Made by a program: the position numbers and the translations under genes. A stretch of 64,000 bases of DNA from Sphingomonas brevis (GTDB lineage Bacteria > Pseudomonadota > Alphaproteobacteria > Sphingomonadales > Sphingomonadaceae): assembly GCF_023516505.1 (NCBI RefSeq), contig NZ_JAMGBB010000001.1, positions 434,001 to 498,000 on the forward strand. Direction: 5' to 3'. The notes beneath the pieces are model-generated. The model did not search any database. It saw nothing but the letters and a program-made list of their open reading frames with translations, and was not told the DNA's origin. Below are positions 43,917-53,718 of the stretch, in pieces; within the stretch, counting starts at the first letter, position 1; each line of letters opens with the position of its first letter.

Positions 43917-45125
43917 ATGAGCAAGGGTTTCAAAACGCTCGACGATCTGCCGGATCAGCTGACCGGCAAGAAGGTGCTGGTCCGGGTCGACCTCAACGTG
44001 CCGATGGATGGCGCCAAGGTGACCGACGACACGCGGCTTCGGGCAATGCTGCCGACGGTGCTGGAGCTTAGCGATCGCGGCGCGATCGTGCTGCTGCTGT
44101 CGCACTTCGGCCGGCCCAAGGGCGAAACACGGCCCGACATGTCGACCGCCCAGCTGGTGCTGCCGATTCACCGGCTTTCCGGAAGGTCGGTTCGGTTCAT
44201 CGAGGATTGCGCCGGACCGGAGGCACAGCGGGCAGTTTCGACCATGTTGCCCGGCAATATCGGCGTGCTGGAAAACACGCGCTTCCACGACGGCGAGGAA
44301 GAGAATGATCCGGAGTTGGCCAAGGGGATGGCGGCGCTAGGCGATTTCTACGTCGACGACAGTTTTTCGACCGCGCACCGCGCCCATGCCTCGACCGAAG
44401 GCATCACCCATTACCTGCCGAGCTATGCCGGGCGCGCGATGCAGGCAGAGCTGACCGCGCTGGAACGCGCTCTCGGTAATCCCGAGCGGCCGGTCGCGGC
44501 GGTGGTCGGCGGCGCCAAGGTTTCGACCAAGCTCGCCGTCCTCGGGCACCTTGTCAGCAAGGTCGATCATTTGATCATCGGCGGCGGCATGGCCAACACC
44601 TTCCTTGCCGCGCGCGGAGTCGATGTCGGCAAGTCGCTGGCCGAGAAAGACCTGATCAGTGAGGCGGAAAGCATTTTCGAGCGGGCGGACGTAGCCGGCT
44701 GCACCATCCATCTGCCCTATGACGTGGTCGTGGCAAAGGAGTTTGCGCCCAATCCTTCGAGCCTGCGCACATGCAATGTCCATGAAGTGGCCGCCGACGA
44801 AATGATTCTCGACGTTGGCCCGGCGGCAGTCGAGGCGCTGGCCGATGCGCTCAAGACCTGCCGCACGCTTGTGTGGAACGGACCGCTTGGCGCGTTCGAA
44901 ACGCCGCCGTTCGACGAGGCGACGGTGGCACTTGCCAAGACCGCGGCTGCGCTGACCCAGGACGGTAGCCTGGTATCGGTCGCTGGCGGCGGCGACACGG
45001 TTGCGGCCTTGAATCATGCCGGCGTGGCGGGCGATTTCAGCTTCGTCTCGACCGCCGGGGGAGCTTTTCTGGAATGGATGGAGGGCCGCACGCTGCCAGG
45101 CGTGGCCGCCCTCGAACGAGCATAG
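43917..45125 (+). CDS. pgk: Phosphoglycerate kinase
   Basis: Transfers phosphate from 1,3-bisphosphoglycerate to ADP. The 402 residues show the N-terminal signature [32 protein letters not shown], the hinge region [15 protein letters not shown] and the nucleotide loop [14 protein letters not shown]. The ATG at 43917 gives the usual start [11 protein letters not shown]; in-frame codons upstream belong to the REP element. Part of tkt-gap-pgk-fba. Confidence 0.97.
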   Translation: MSKGFKTLDDLPDQLTGKKVLVRVDLNVPMDGAKVTDDTRLRAMLPTVLELSDRGAIVLLLSHFGRPKGETRPDMSTAQLVLPIHRLSGRSVRFIEDCAGPEAQRAVSTMLPGNIGVLENTRFHDGEEENDPELAKGMAALGDFYVDDSFSTAHRAHASTEGITHYLPSYAGRAMQAELTALERALGNPERPVAAVVGGAKVSTKLAVLGHLVSKVDHLIIGGGMANTFLAARGVDVGKSLAEKDLISEAESIFERADVAGCTIHLPYDVVVAKEFAPNPSSLRTCNVHEVAADEMILDVGPAAVEALADALKTCRTLVWNGPLGAFETPPFDEATVALAKTAAALTQDGSLVSVAGGGDTVAALNHAGVAGDFSFVSTAGGAFLEWMEGRTLPGVAALERA

Positions 45126-45136
45126 GAACGATCAGC

Positions 45137-46024
45137 ATGACGACGACGGAAATGAGCGACAAAATTGCCAAGGGGAACGGCTTCATCGCCGCGCTTGACC
45201 AGTCGGGCGGGTCAACCCCCAAGGCGCTCAAGGGCTATGGCATCGAGGAAGGCGCGTGGGGCAGCGACGAGGAAATGTTCGGCCTGATCCACGACATGCG
45301 GAGCCGGATCATCACCGCGCCCTCATTCGGCAGCGGCAAGGTGATCGGCGCGATCCTGTTCGAGCGGACGATGGATGGAACGGTCGACGGCAAGCCGACT
45401 CCGCAGGCGCTGATCGACCAGGGCGTCGTGCCGTTCATCAAGATCGACAAGGGCCTTGAGGACGAAGCCGACGGCGTCCAGTTGATGAAGTCGATGCCCG
45501 AGCTCGATGCGCTGCTGACCAAGGCGAAGGGCCTTGGCGTATTCGGGACCAAGGAACGTTCGGTCATCAATCTTGCCAACGCCGAGGGCATTGCGGCGGT
45601 GGTCGCGCAGCAATTCGATGTCGCCCGCCAAGTGCTGGCGCACGGCATGGTGCCGATCATCGAGCCGGAGGTGAACATCAAGAGCCCCGAGCGCGCCGCC
45701 GCCGATCGCATCCTGCTAACCGAGATTTTGAAGAACCTCGACGCAGTTCCCGAAGGTCAGAAGGTGATGCTCAAGCTGTCGCTGCCGGTCGAGGCCGGCC
45801 TGTTCCAGCCGCTGGTCGACCATCCCAAGGTGCTGCGCGTGGTGGCGCTGTCGGGCGGGTTCAGCCGCCACGATGCCTGCGTCGAGCTCGGCCGGAACCC
45901 GGGCATGATCGCCAGCTTCAGCCGCGCTTTGCTGTCGGACCTCCGGGCTCAGCAAAGCGATGAGGAATTCGACCGCACGCTCGGCATTGCGATCGATGAG
46001 ATTTACTCGGCGTCGGTGGCCTAA
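45137..46024 (+). CDS. Class I fructose-1,6-bisphosphate aldolase
   Basis: Cleaves fructose-1,6-bisphosphate to two trioses by a Schiff base. The 295 residues belong to the short bacterial class I group: GFIAALDQSGGSTPKALK at the start, VPFIKIDKGL in the middle, PIIEPEVNIKS, and the Schiff-base lysine in KVMLKLSLPVE. Residues SGGFSRHDACVELGRN bind phosphate. No metal-binding class II motif is present. It starts 11 bp after pgk; its stop overlaps the convergent lipoprotein stop. Confidence 0.93.
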   Translation: MTTTEMSDKIAKGNGFIAALDQSGGSTPKALKGYGIEEGAWGSDEEMFGLIHDMRSRIITAPSFGSGKVIGAILFERTMDGTVDGKPTPQALIDQGVVPFIKIDKGLEDEADGVQLMKSMPELDALLTKAKGLGVFGTKERSVINLANAEGIAAVVAQQFDVARQVLAHGMVPIIEPEVNIKSPERAAADRILLTEILKNLDAVPEGQKVMLKLSLPVEAGLFQPLVDHPKVLRVVALSGGFSRHDACVELGRNPGMIASFSRALLSDLRAQQSDEEFDRTLGIAIDEIYSASVA

Positions 46025-46392
46025 AGCCCCCCGTCAAACCGGAAGGTGAAGCGATAGGAGCGGGGGTCGGGTTCGGCCCCCGCAACCTTTGCCGGGACGG
46101 CCGAGACCAGCGTCAGCGTTCCGTCGGCGACCGGCTGGCCCTTGCCCAATTCCAAATCCATGACGCGATGCCATGAGCCGCCGATTATGTCGCTGCGCAC
46201 AATCAGCCTTCCCGCCCACACGCACTGGACGTTGGAAGGACAGCGGCTGTCCTCGACGACCTGGAGCGGCCGGACGCGAATTCCGTTGGTGTAGGCAATC
46301 TGTCCGATGCCCGCGGTCGGGCCCGCCTCGGCTGACGGAATAGTGGCGCAAGAGGCAAGTGAAAGGGTGGCTAAAGCAACTAGCAGTTTCAT
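46021..46392 (-). CDS. Small lipoprotein with a CPxxVxCVWAG motif
   Basis: The 123 residues start with a lipoprotein signal (SLASC, Cys near residue 15). The mature part holds SRCPSNVQCVWAG, two cysteines that may form a disulfide, then a beta-rich region (GTLTLVSAVPAKV). Proteins with this Cys/Trp motif are common in Sphingomonadales and of unknown function. It is divergent from thiE with 35 bp between starts. Confidence 0.65.
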   Translation of the reverse strand: MKLLVALATLSLASCATIPSAEAGPTAGIGQIAYTNGIRVRPLQVVEDSRCPSNVQCVWAGRLIVRSDIIGGSWHRVMDLELGKGQPVADGTLTLVSAVPAKVAGAEPDPRSYRFTFRFDGGL

Positions 46393-46427
46393 TGGACGAT
46401 CTCTCCCGGTTCGCTAATGAGCGCGGC

Positions 46428-47093
46428 ATGAATGAGGATGACGCCGATCTCAGCGCCTTTGTTCCGCCGGTGCGGACCGATCCCTGCCAACTCTACCTGA
46501 TTAGTCCGCAGGATATCGGCGGCAGCTTCCCTGACCGGCTGAAGGCGGCGCTGGCGGGTGGGCCGGTGGCGGCGTTCCAGCTACGCGTAAAGGGCGTCGA
46601 CCAGCACGAGCTCGCCCGGCTGGCCGAACCGCTCCAGCGGATCTGCGCTGACGCCGATGTCGCCTTCATCGTCAACGACAGTGTCAGCCTGGCAAAGCGG
46701 CTCGCGGCTGATGGAGTTCACCTCGGCCAAGGCGACGGTGACCCGCGCGAGGCGCGAGCAATCCTTGGGCCCAGCAAGCAAATCGGCGTCACCTGCCACG
46801 CCAGCCGTCACCTGGCGATGGAGGCCGGCGAAGCAGGGGCCGATTATGTCGCGTTCGGCGCCTTCTACGACACCATGACCAAGCCCAGCGAGCACCGGCC
46901 CGACCCGGCGATGCTGAGCTGGTGGGCGTCGCTGTTCGAAATTCCCTGCGTCGCGATCGGCGGCATCACGCCCGGCAATGCCGCGCCGTTGGTGGCTGCG
47001 GGCGCCGACTTCATCGCGGTCTGCAACGCAGTGTGGGGGAGGGATGATCCGGCCGGCGAAGTCGCCAAATTCGCCGAGCTATTCGCGGTCTAG
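46428..47093 (+). CDS. thiE: Thiamine phosphate synthase
   Basis: Joins HMP-pyrophosphate and thiazole phosphate. The 221-residue TIM barrel shows QLRVKGVDQHELARLAEPLQ, FIVNDSVSLAKRLAADGVHL with the phosphate-binding Asp/Asn, GQGD, CHASRHLAMEAGEAGADYVA, and the late IGGITPGNAAPLVAAGADFIA. The N-terminus is slightly longer than in E. coli. The ATG at 46428 has a weak ribosome site. Its stop overlaps that of the convergent M16 gene (CTAG). Confidence 0.93.
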   Translation: MNEDDADLSAFVPPVRTDPCQLYLISPQDIGGSFPDRLKAALAGGPVAAFQLRVKGVDQHELARLAEPLQRICADADVAFIVNDSVSLAKRLAADGVHLGQGDGDPREARAILGPSKQIGVTCHASRHLAMEAGEAGADYVAFGAFYDTMTKPSEHRPDPAMLSWWASLFEIPCVAIGGITPGNAAPLVAAGADFIAVCNAVWGRDDPAGEVAKFAELFAV

Positions 47094-49501
47094 CGTTTCG
47101 CGTCGACCCGCAGCAGGGTACCGCGCCGAAATGCGTCGATTGCACTCAATATGTCGCGACGGGTCACGGTTCCCAGTGCGGCTTCGAGTTGTGAGTGAGA
47201 GCGAATTGCACCGCTTTCGACGAATTGGCGGACCAACCGGTCAGCAAGCTCGTCATTGCTTTGCGCGGCGCTGATGTCACGGCCGAGAATATGGCGGCGG
47301 GCGGCATCGATTTCCGCATCGGTCGGCGGTTGGCTGGCCAGGAACGCAAGTTGCCGACGGAGCTCCTCGACGAACGCATCGGCCTTGTCGCTGTCGACCC
47401 CGCTCTTGATACAGATCCAGCTGCTCCGGCCGTTGGTCCGGTAGCTGCCGTCGATGAAGTAGGTAAGGCCTTTGTCGGCGATCGCCGACCGGCCCAGGCG
47501 GCCGGAATAATCATGGGCCAGCACGTAAAGCAGCATCCGCCAGGCCAGGCCCTCCCGGCTCGCCGGGGGTGGGGCAGGCACCACATAGCCGACGGCCCCC
47601 TGAGCGAAGGGTAGGTCGGTCGTCATCACCGATTCTGCCGCCCGGCCCTGGGGCGTGAATGGGATCGGGCGCGGCATCTTCGCGGGCGCCAGGCCGCCCA
47701 ACGCGCGCTCAGGCTCCGGGGTCACCAGGGCGGGCTCGACGGAGCCGCTCACCGCAAGCATCAGGGGCAAGGCTGTCGCTGGCCGCTGGAGGCGCATGGC
47801 CGAAGCGATCATCCCTTCGAGCATCTCGTCGGGGTCGTTGCCGCCCACCTCGGCCGCCGCGACCGGCAGATTGGCGGCGGTCCGAACCTTTGCGATCAGA
47901 TCCGCGAATTGATCCCGGCTTCCGCTCCGTTCGATGAGGCCCAAGCCGGGCAGTTCCGCCGGCGAGCTCTCCCCCTCGACCGGTGCCGTCATCAGCAGCT
48001 TCACGGTCAGTCCGTCGGTCCGTGGGTTGGGCAGGAAGACGACGGGCAGGCCGCTGTGAAGTTCGCGCACTGCGGGCGGCGAGGCCGCAATTTCATCCGT
48101 CCCTGAGCCAGCTTGCTGCGGCGTTGGCGCAGCCGCCGCGCTTGCGCCAAGGTCATCCTGGTGCGTCGCCTTCCCCGGCACATACCAGCCGACAGTGCGC
48201 AGCATTGGATCGAGATAGGCGGTGGCGACGCGCCGAATGTCTTCAGCGCTGACCGCCTGCACGCGGTCAGCAAGGTGGACGAGCATGTCATAGGCACCGA
48301 TCCCGGCCATGAAGGCCAGTTGGTGGGCGGCATCCTCGGTTGTTTCCACATCGGCTTCGAGTTGGCGAAGAACGTTCCGTTTCGCCTCCGCCAGTTGCTC
48401 GGGCGATGGTGGACGTTGGCGCAAGGATTCGAGGCGTCGGGCAATTTCGGCGAGTATCGAGGCACGATCCGTGCCTGGATCGAGCGATCCCCGGATCGTG
48501 AAAATATAGCGATCGGCGCTGGGGGTGAACCAGGTCGCCAGGTCGCCGGCGACGCCATGGAGAAGCGAGCCGGCCTCTGCCGCCGTGCCCCAGTCATTCT
48601 GGCGGAAGTTGAGACCCGAGCCGCCGCCCACGAGCTGCTGCAGCAGCAGGAAAGGCGGCACATCGGCATTAGACGCGGCCGGGGCAGGATAGGCGATGGT
48701 AAAATATTGCCGGCTGACCGGCCCGGACAGCAGTGTCTGCCGCTCTCCTAGCTGCTGAGGTTCGGCGGTCGATCGATGCGTTGGCGCCGAGCGAGCGGGA
48801 ATCGCCTGGAAATAGCGCGCGACCAGCGCCTTGGCGGCTGTGGGATCGACGTCGCCGGCAATGGCAAGGACCGCGTTCGCCGGGACATAATGCTGATCAT
48901 AGAAAGCCCGGGCGTCGTCCAGCGTCAGGGCCTCAACATCGCTTTCATAACCGATGGTGTTGTTGCGGTAAGGGTGCGCCTGGAATGCAGTCGCCGTCAC
49001 CACATCGAGCAGGACTGAGGCGGGGTCGTTTTCGTAGCCGTGCATCTCGGTAATGACGGCGCCTTTTTCCGCGGCGATTGCGGCGGGGTCGATGGTAACC
49101 CTGGCCATCCGGTCGGCCTCGATGCGCAACAGCAGGTCAAGCCCGTCCCTTGGCATGGTCGCGAAGTAGGTCGTCTGGTCGATCCAGGTATAGCCGTGCC
49201 ACTCGCCGCCGCCGTCGTAGATTGCCTCGGTCGCGGCGCCATTGGGGAAATATTTGCTGGCGCGGAACGCCAGATGCTCGAGGAAATGGGCGAGGCCGGT
49301 CTTGCCCGCCACCTCGTCGCGACCGCCGCTCATGTAGAGGGCCTGCACGCTCACCACCGGGAATGTGTGATCCTCAAGGATCATCACGGTAAGCCCGTTC
49401 GGCAAGCGCGAGATGTCGGCCCTGGAAAGATCAAGCTTCGCAAATGCCGGAGCAGCGCCGAGCGCGGCGAGGATCGCGAATGTTGCGAGACGTTTGAGCA
49501 T
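47090..49501 (-). CDS. Exported M16 family (insulinase-like) zinc protease
   Basis: The 803 residues begin with a signal peptide (cleavage near PAFA, residue 21). The first M16 domain holds the inverted zinc motif HFLEH (H72, E75, H76) and the downstream Glu in AEKGAVITEMHGYEND. A second M16 half follows from about residue 440 without a zinc motif, as usual in fused pairs. It probably degrades peptides in the periplasm. The ATG at 49501 follows AGGAGGGG, a very strong ribosome site; upstream frame codons are rejected. Confidence 0.92.
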   Translation of the reverse strand: MLKRLATFAILAALGAAPAFAKLDLSRADISRLPNGLTVMILEDHTFPVVSVQALYMSGGRDEVAGKTGLAHFLEHLAFRASKYFPNGAATEAIYDGGGEWHGYTWIDQTTYFATMPRDGLDLLLRIEADRMARVTIDPAAIAAEKGAVITEMHGYENDPASVLLDVVTATAFQAHPYRNNTIGYESDVEALTLDDARAFYDQHYVPANAVLAIAGDVDPTAAKALVARYFQAIPARSAPTHRSTAEPQQLGERQTLLSGPVSRQYFTIAYPAPAASNADVPPFLLLQQLVGGGSGLNFRQNDWGTAAEAGSLLHGVAGDLATWFTPSADRYIFTIRGSLDPGTDRASILAEIARRLESLRQRPPSPEQLAEAKRNVLRQLEADVETTEDAAHQLAFMAGIGAYDMLVHLADRVQAVSAEDIRRVATAYLDPMLRTVGWYVPGKATHQDDLGASAAAAPTPQQAGSGTDEIAASPPAVRELHSGLPVVFLPNPRTDGLTVKLLMTAPVEGESSPAELPGLGLIERSGSRDQFADLIAKVRTAANLPVAAAEVGGNDPDEMLEGMIASAMRLQRPATALPLMLAVSGSVEPALVTPEPERALGGLAPAKMPRPIPFTPQGRAAESVMTTDLPFAQGAVGYVVPAPPPASREGLAWRMLLYVLAHDYSGRLGRSAIADKGLTYFIDGSYRTNGRSSWICIKSGVDSDKADAFVEELRRQLAFLASQPPTDAEIDAARRHILGRDISAAQSNDELADRLVRQFVESGAIRSHSQLEAALGTVTRRDILSAIDAFRRGTLLRVDAKR

Positions 49502-49612
49502 GCCCCTCCTGCGCCGCATCATCGGCGAGCGAACGCAAGGGCGCAACCATGGGATATTCCGGCGCCGATCATCGTTTCTCCTGCAAATCGATCAAAAATT
49601 CAGGAGAGTTGC

Positions 49613-50650
49613 GTGAAAACCCCCGTGAAATGCGTAGGCATCGGCCTGGCCGCTGCCCTGTTGACCGTTGGCGCAGGCGCCCAACCATCCAAACCAGCCA
49701 AGCCCTGGGTTGCGCCCGGCACTCCGGGCAGCCCGATCGACGGGACGATATTCCACGCCCAGGTGCTGCTCGGCGCCGCCGGTTTCTCGACCGGAGTGAT
49801 CGACGGCAAGGAGGGCATGTCGTTCAAGGCGGCGGTCCGCGGTTTCCAGCAATCGCGCGACTTGCGGCCGACGGGAAGGTTGGACGCGGCGACGCGCCGC
49901 GCATTGCTCGAGCAGAACCGTCCGTCGACCATCAGCGTGAAGCTTACCCCGACCGATATTAGCGGCGACTACGTCTATCCCTATCCGAAGAAGCCGGAGG
50001 GACAGGCCAAGCTCAAATTCGCGTCATACCGCAACATGCTGGAGGAAGTTGCCGAGCGCTACCACACCACGCCCGACACGATTGTCGCATTGAATGGTCC
50101 GACGGCGCTGATCGGCGTCGGCCAGGCGCTGCGGCTGCCTAACGTTATTCCGACCAGTACGAGTTACGAGGGTTCGCCGCTCAAGGACGAATATCGCAGC
50201 TGGTTCGTGAAGCTGAATGTCGAGGCAAATGTCCCGCAGGGCAGTTATATCATTGTCGATAAGAGCGAGGGACAGCTCAAGGTAATGGACGACAGAGACC
50301 GGCTGGTTGCCCAATTCCCGGTGACGACGGGATCGCAGCACGACCCGCTACCGCTGGGTACATGGAAGGTGCCGACCTTCTCCTTCATGCCCCCATTCCA
50401 CTACCAGCCCGACCTGTTCTGGGATGTCGATGACAGCAAGGACGAGAAAATGCTTCCAGCCGGGCCGAACGGGCTGGTCGGCGTTGCCTGGCTCGACCTT
50501 ACGAAAGAGCATTACGGCATTCACGGAACGCCCGAGCCGCGGACCATTGGCCGGACCGAAAGCCACGGCTGCATCCGCATGACAAATTGGGACGTGCTGA
50601 GGTTGTCGCGGATGGTGAAGCCCGGCGTCAGGGCGGTGTTCCAGGCGTGA
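49613..50650 (+). CDS. L,D-transpeptidase with peptidoglycan-binding domain
   Basis: The 345 residues have a signal peptide, a peptidoglycan-binding-like domain (IFHAQVLLGAAGFSTGVIDG, KAAVRGFQQSRDLRPTGRLD), a LysM-like part (YHTTPDTIVALNGPT) and a YkuD catalytic domain with the signature HGTPEP...ESHGCIRM, where Cys is the nucleophile. Such enzymes make 3-3 crosslinks or attach proteins to the wall. GTG 49613 lies 7 nt after AGGAGA. The stop overlaps the following M23 peptidase (GTGA). Confidence 0.9.
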   Translation: MKTPVKCVGIGLAAALLTVGAGAQPSKPAKPWVAPGTPGSPIDGTIFHAQVLLGAAGFSTGVIDGKEGMSFKAAVRGFQQSRDLRPTGRLDAATRRALLEQNRPSTISVKLTPTDISGDYVYPYPKKPEGQAKLKFASYRNMLEEVAERYHTTPDTIVALNGPTALIGVGQALRLPNVIPTSTSYEGSPLKDEYRSWFVKLNVEANVPQGSYIIVDKSEGQLKVMDDRDRLVAQFPVTTGSQHDPLPLGTWKVPTFSFMPPFHYQPDLFWDVDDSKDEKMLPAGPNGLVGVAWLDLTKEHYGIHGTPEPRTIGRTESHGCIRMTNWDVLRLSRMVKPGVRAVFQA

Positions 50651-51291
50651 GCTACCGCACCGCCGTCACCCGCATCGGCTGGATTGTGGTGATCGCGGTG
50701 CTGGTCACGGCGGCGACGATCTTCGCCTACAATATCGGCTATGGCGCCGGGCAGGGCGAAATCATGGTCGCCGGAGAAAAGCAGGTCGTCGACGGAAAAG
50801 GCGCGCCTCCCGTAACCGTTGCCGAAGGCGTCGTGGTCGGTCCGGCCGGGCTGGTAATCCCGGTCGTCGGCGTAGAACCGGGCCAGCTGGTCGATACCTA
50901 CACCCAGGCGCGGGCCGGCGGACAGCGCACACATGACGCAATCGACATCATGGCGGCGGAAGGAAGCCCCGTGGTTGCGGCGGCGCCGGGCAGGGTTGAA
51001 AAGCTCTACTTCTCCAACGGTGGCGGCGGGATTAGCGCCTATATCCGGTCCGATGACGGACGCTGGATCTATTATTACGCTCACCTGCAAGGCTATGCGC
51101 CGGGCATCGCCGAAGGGCAGCGCATTGCTCGCGCCCAGCCGATCGGACGGGTTGGGCACACCGGCAATGCCAGTCCCGACGGCCCGCATCTCCATTTCGC
51201 GATCTTGCGGATGAATCCAGGCGAACGTTGGTGGCAGGGGGCAGCGATCAATCCCTATCCGCTGCTTGCCGGGAAGCCCGCGAAACGCTAG
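50647..51291 (+). CDS. M23 family (LytM) metallopeptidase
   Basis: The 214 residues have an N-terminal membrane anchor (IGWIVVIAVLVTAATIFAYN), a linker and a LytM domain. Zinc ligands are seen in THDAIDI (His and Asp) and GPHLHF (His). It should cut peptide crosslinks in peptidoglycan. The GTG at 50647 overlaps the L,D-transpeptidase stop, so the two wall enzymes are made together. Confidence 0.9.
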   Translation: MSYRTAVTRIGWIVVIAVLVTAATIFAYNIGYGAGQGEIMVAGEKQVVDGKGAPPVTVAEGVVVGPAGLVIPVVGVEPGQLVDTYTQARAGGQRTHDAIDIMAAEGSPVVAAAPGRVEKLYFSNGGGGISAYIRSDDGRWIYYYAHLQGYAPGIAEGQRIARAQPIGRVGHTGNASPDGPHLHFAILRMNPGERWWQGAAINPYPLLAGKPAKR

Positions 51292-51362
51292 GGGGCGCCC
51301 GCATATTCGGGAGGGCGACTTCCCCGGCTCTTTTTCATCTCTCTGGCATATAGGCGATCACC

Positions 51363-51926
51363 ATGAAGATCAGCGGCGTCGACATTCGTCCCGGCAACAT
51401 CATTGAATATGAAGGCGGCATCTGGCGCGCCGTGAAGATCCAGCACACCCAGCCGGGCAAGGGTGGGGCCTATATGCAGGTCGAGATGAAGAACCTCATC
51501 GACGGCCGCAAGACCAATGTCCGCTTTCGCTCGGCCGAGACGGTCGAGCGCGTCCGGCTGGACACCAAGGATTTTCAGTTCCTGTTCGCCGACGGCGACA
51601 TGCTGACCTTCATGGACAAGGACAATTACGAGCAGATCAACTTGGCCCGCGATTTGCTGGGTGACGCTGCAGCCTTTCTTCAGGATGGCATGGACGTGGT
51701 CATGGAGCTTCATGACGAACGTCCGATTTCCGTCCAGCTGCCCGATACGGTCGAAGCGACCATCGTCGAGGCCGATGCCGTCGTGAAGGGCCAGACCGCA
51801 AGCTCCAGCTACAAGCCCGCCATGCTCGACAATGGTGTGCGCGTCATGGTCCCGCCACACATCGGTGCGGGCACGAAGATCGTGGTCGACGTTTATGAGC
51901 AAACCTATGTGCGGCGCGCCGACTGA
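51363..51926 (+). CDS. efp: Elongation factor P
   Basis: It rescues ribosomes stalled on polyproline. The 187 residues show the KOW-like domain I with the loop [18 protein letters not shown], where K33 is the position modified with beta-lysine in many species, and the two OB domains ([19 protein letters not shown] and the final [20 protein letters not shown]). The stop shares a base with the suhB ATG (TGATG). Several proteins in the window carry long proline runs, for instance MltA, which may need it. Confidence 0.96.
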   Translation: MKISGVDIRPGNIIEYEGGIWRAVKIQHTQPGKGGAYMQVEMKNLIDGRKTNVRFRSAETVERVRLDTKDFQFLFADGDMLTFMDKDNYEQINLARDLLGDAAAFLQDGMDVVMELHDERPISVQLPDTVEATIVEADAVVKGQTASSSYKPAMLDNGVRVMVPPHIGAGTKIVVDVYEQTYVRRAD

Positions 51927-52738
51927 TGGTTTCACACAGCGGCCTGATCACCGTGATGACCCGCGCCGCCCGCAAGGCGGCGCCGCGGCTGCGTCGGGAC
52001 TATAATGAAGTCGAGCAGCTGCAGGTATCGAAGAAGGGTCCGGCCGACTTCGTGTCGATGGCCGACAAGCGGGCCGAACAGACCATCCTCGACGACCTCC
52101 GCAATGCGCGGCCCGACTGGGGCATCGTCAGCGAGGAAACCGGCGAAATTGCCGGCGACCCCAACAAGCCGCGCTGGATCGTCGACCCGCTGGATGGAAC
52201 GACCAACTTTCTGCACGGCGTGCCACATTTTTCCATTTCGATCGCGGTTGAGGAACCGCTACCCGGAGGCAAGACCGGGATCAGTCACGGGCTGGTCTAT
52301 CAGCCGCTGACCGATGAGACGTTCTGGGCCGAAAAGGGCCGTGGCGCCTGGCTGAACGAACGGCGCTTGAGGGTGTCGGCGCGGCGCAATCTCGACGAGG
52401 CGTTGATCGGCACCGGCATCCCCCATTTCGGCCGCGGCGATATCGCCCGCTGGTCGCGGATCTTCGGTGCGATCGGACCCGAAGTCAGCGGCATTCGCCG
52501 GCTGGGTTCGGCCGCGCTCGACCTGGCCTGGGTCGCGGCCGGGCGCTTTGACGGCTTTTGGGAAGACGACCTCGACATTTGGGATACAGCGGCGGGCCTG
52601 CTGCTGGTCCGGGAAGCGGGCGGTTTCGTCAGCGACTATCGCGGGCAGGACCGGATGATCGAGCGCCGGGAATATCTGGCCGCGAGCGGCGAGCTTCACA
52701 GCAAGCTGCACAAATTGCTGGCAGGGTCGCTGCGTTGA
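51926..52738 (+). CDS. suhB: Inositol-1-monophosphatase (SuhB) family protein
   Basis: A magnesium-dependent phosphatase of the IMPase fold, in E. coli also a partner of rRNA antitermination. The 270 residues have the metal-binding motifs SEETGE, WIVDPLDGTTNFLHGVPHF and the late WDTAAGLLLVREAGG. The length is normal. It overlaps efp by one base and is followed by the beta-propeller gene in a TTGA overlap. Confidence 0.93.
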   Translation: MVSHSGLITVMTRAARKAAPRLRRDYNEVEQLQVSKKGPADFVSMADKRAEQTILDDLRNARPDWGIVSEETGEIAGDPNKPRWIVDPLDGTTNFLHGVPHFSISIAVEEPLPGGKTGISHGLVYQPLTDETFWAEKGRGAWLNERRLRVSARRNLDEALIGTGIPHFGRGDIARWSRIFGAIGPEVSGIRRLGSAALDLAWVAAGRFDGFWEDDLDIWDTAAGLLLVREAGGFVSDYRGQDRMIERREYLAASGELHSKLHKLLAGSLR

Positions 52739-53628
52739 TCCTGGCGGCGGCGGCGGCGGTCATGCAACCGCAGACGCTGTTTACCGTCGATCCGGTTCAC
52801 CGGTTGATTGAGGGCGTCGCCAGCGACGGAAGGAACATCTGGCTATCGAGCCTGATCGACCGGCAGATCCTGCAATGCGGGAAAAGCTGCAAGACAATCG
52901 CTACGCTGCCCGAAAGCCTGCATCCATTCGCCATCGCCTGGGACAAGCAGCGCAAACGGCTGTGGGTCGCGGCGGATTGTCCGCCGGGCGTATCCTTCAT
53001 CAAGGCCTGCGATCGCGGCGCGCTGATAGCCCTCGACAAGCGCGGCAAATTGCGCACCCGCATTTCGCCGTTCGTGGGCCAGTTCCATCCCGGCGATGTG
53101 TCGGCATCGAACGGGCAGGTGTTCGTTAGCGATAGCCAGAACGGAATGGTTTACCGGCTTGTGTCGAATGACCGGGCGCTGATGGCGGTTGTCCTGCCGG
53201 GAGTGGGCAAGAGCGCCCAGGGGACCGCGCTCGACGCGAGCGGCAAGCAGCTGCTTGTCGCCGATTACAGCCAGGGCATTGCCATGACCGGCCTGTCCGA
53301 CTTCAAGCGCACCCTGCTTTTGCGCCAGGATGGCAAGCCGCTGCGCGGAGTCGATGGGCTGGCGCGCTGCGGCGATACTTATTTTGGCATTTACAACGGG
53401 GCGGCGCCGGGCAGCCTCCTGACCATCAGGATGCGCCCTGGCGGAATCGAATATGGCGAATTGGTCGAAAACCTTAAGCTACCGGACCCGACCCAGCTTG
53501 CGTTCGACGGCAAGCGATTGCTGGTCGTTCCGGACAGTGGCTGGGAATTGGCCCTAAAGGGCGAAATTCGGACCAAGGGCGCCCCAATCCTCTCGATCCC
53601 GCTCAGCAAGGACTGCAAGCCCCGATAA
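52735..53628 (+). CDS. Exported beta-propeller (NHL/SMP-30-like) protein
   Basis: The 297 residues start with a short signal-like stretch (ILAAAAAVMQPQ) and then repeat blades such as LIEGVASDGRNIWLSSLIDR, PFAIAWDKQRKRLWVAADCP and AQGTALDASGKQLLVADYSQG. Each blade resembles NHL or SMP-30 repeats. No catalytic residues can be assigned; it may bind a ligand or partner. The TTG at 52735 overlaps the suhB stop (TTGA), so it is translated with suhB. The function is unknown. Confidence 0.65.
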   Translation: MILAAAAAVMQPQTLFTVDPVHRLIEGVASDGRNIWLSSLIDRQILQCGKSCKTIATLPESLHPFAIAWDKQRKRLWVAADCPPGVSFIKACDRGALIALDKRGKLRTRISPFVGQFHPGDVSASNGQVFVSDSQNGMVYRLVSNDRALMAVVLPGVGKSAQGTALDASGKQLLVADYSQGIAMTGLSDFKRTLLLRQDGKPLRGVDGLARCGDTYFGIYNGAAPGSLLTIRMRPGGIEYGELVENLKLPDPTQLAFDGKRLLVVPDSGWELALKGEIRTKGAPILSIPLSKDCKPR

Positions 53629-53656
53629 TTGCGAATCATTCTCACATTTCCACGCC

Positions 53657-53685
53657 TTGCCCGACGCAAGACGGCGTCCTAAAGC
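53657..53685 (+). promoter_or_regulatory. Probable nuo operon promoter (TTGCCC-17-TAAAGC)
   Basis: TTGCCC at 53657-53662, a 17-nt spacer, TAAAGC at 53680-53685. Transcription would start about 25-30 nt before the nuoA start. Just upstream ATTGCGAATCATTCTCA has no clear regulator match. Confidence 0.55.
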
Positions 53686-53718
53686 GCGCCCAACCTAGTC
53701 CCCTTGCGGAGTCCTCCC

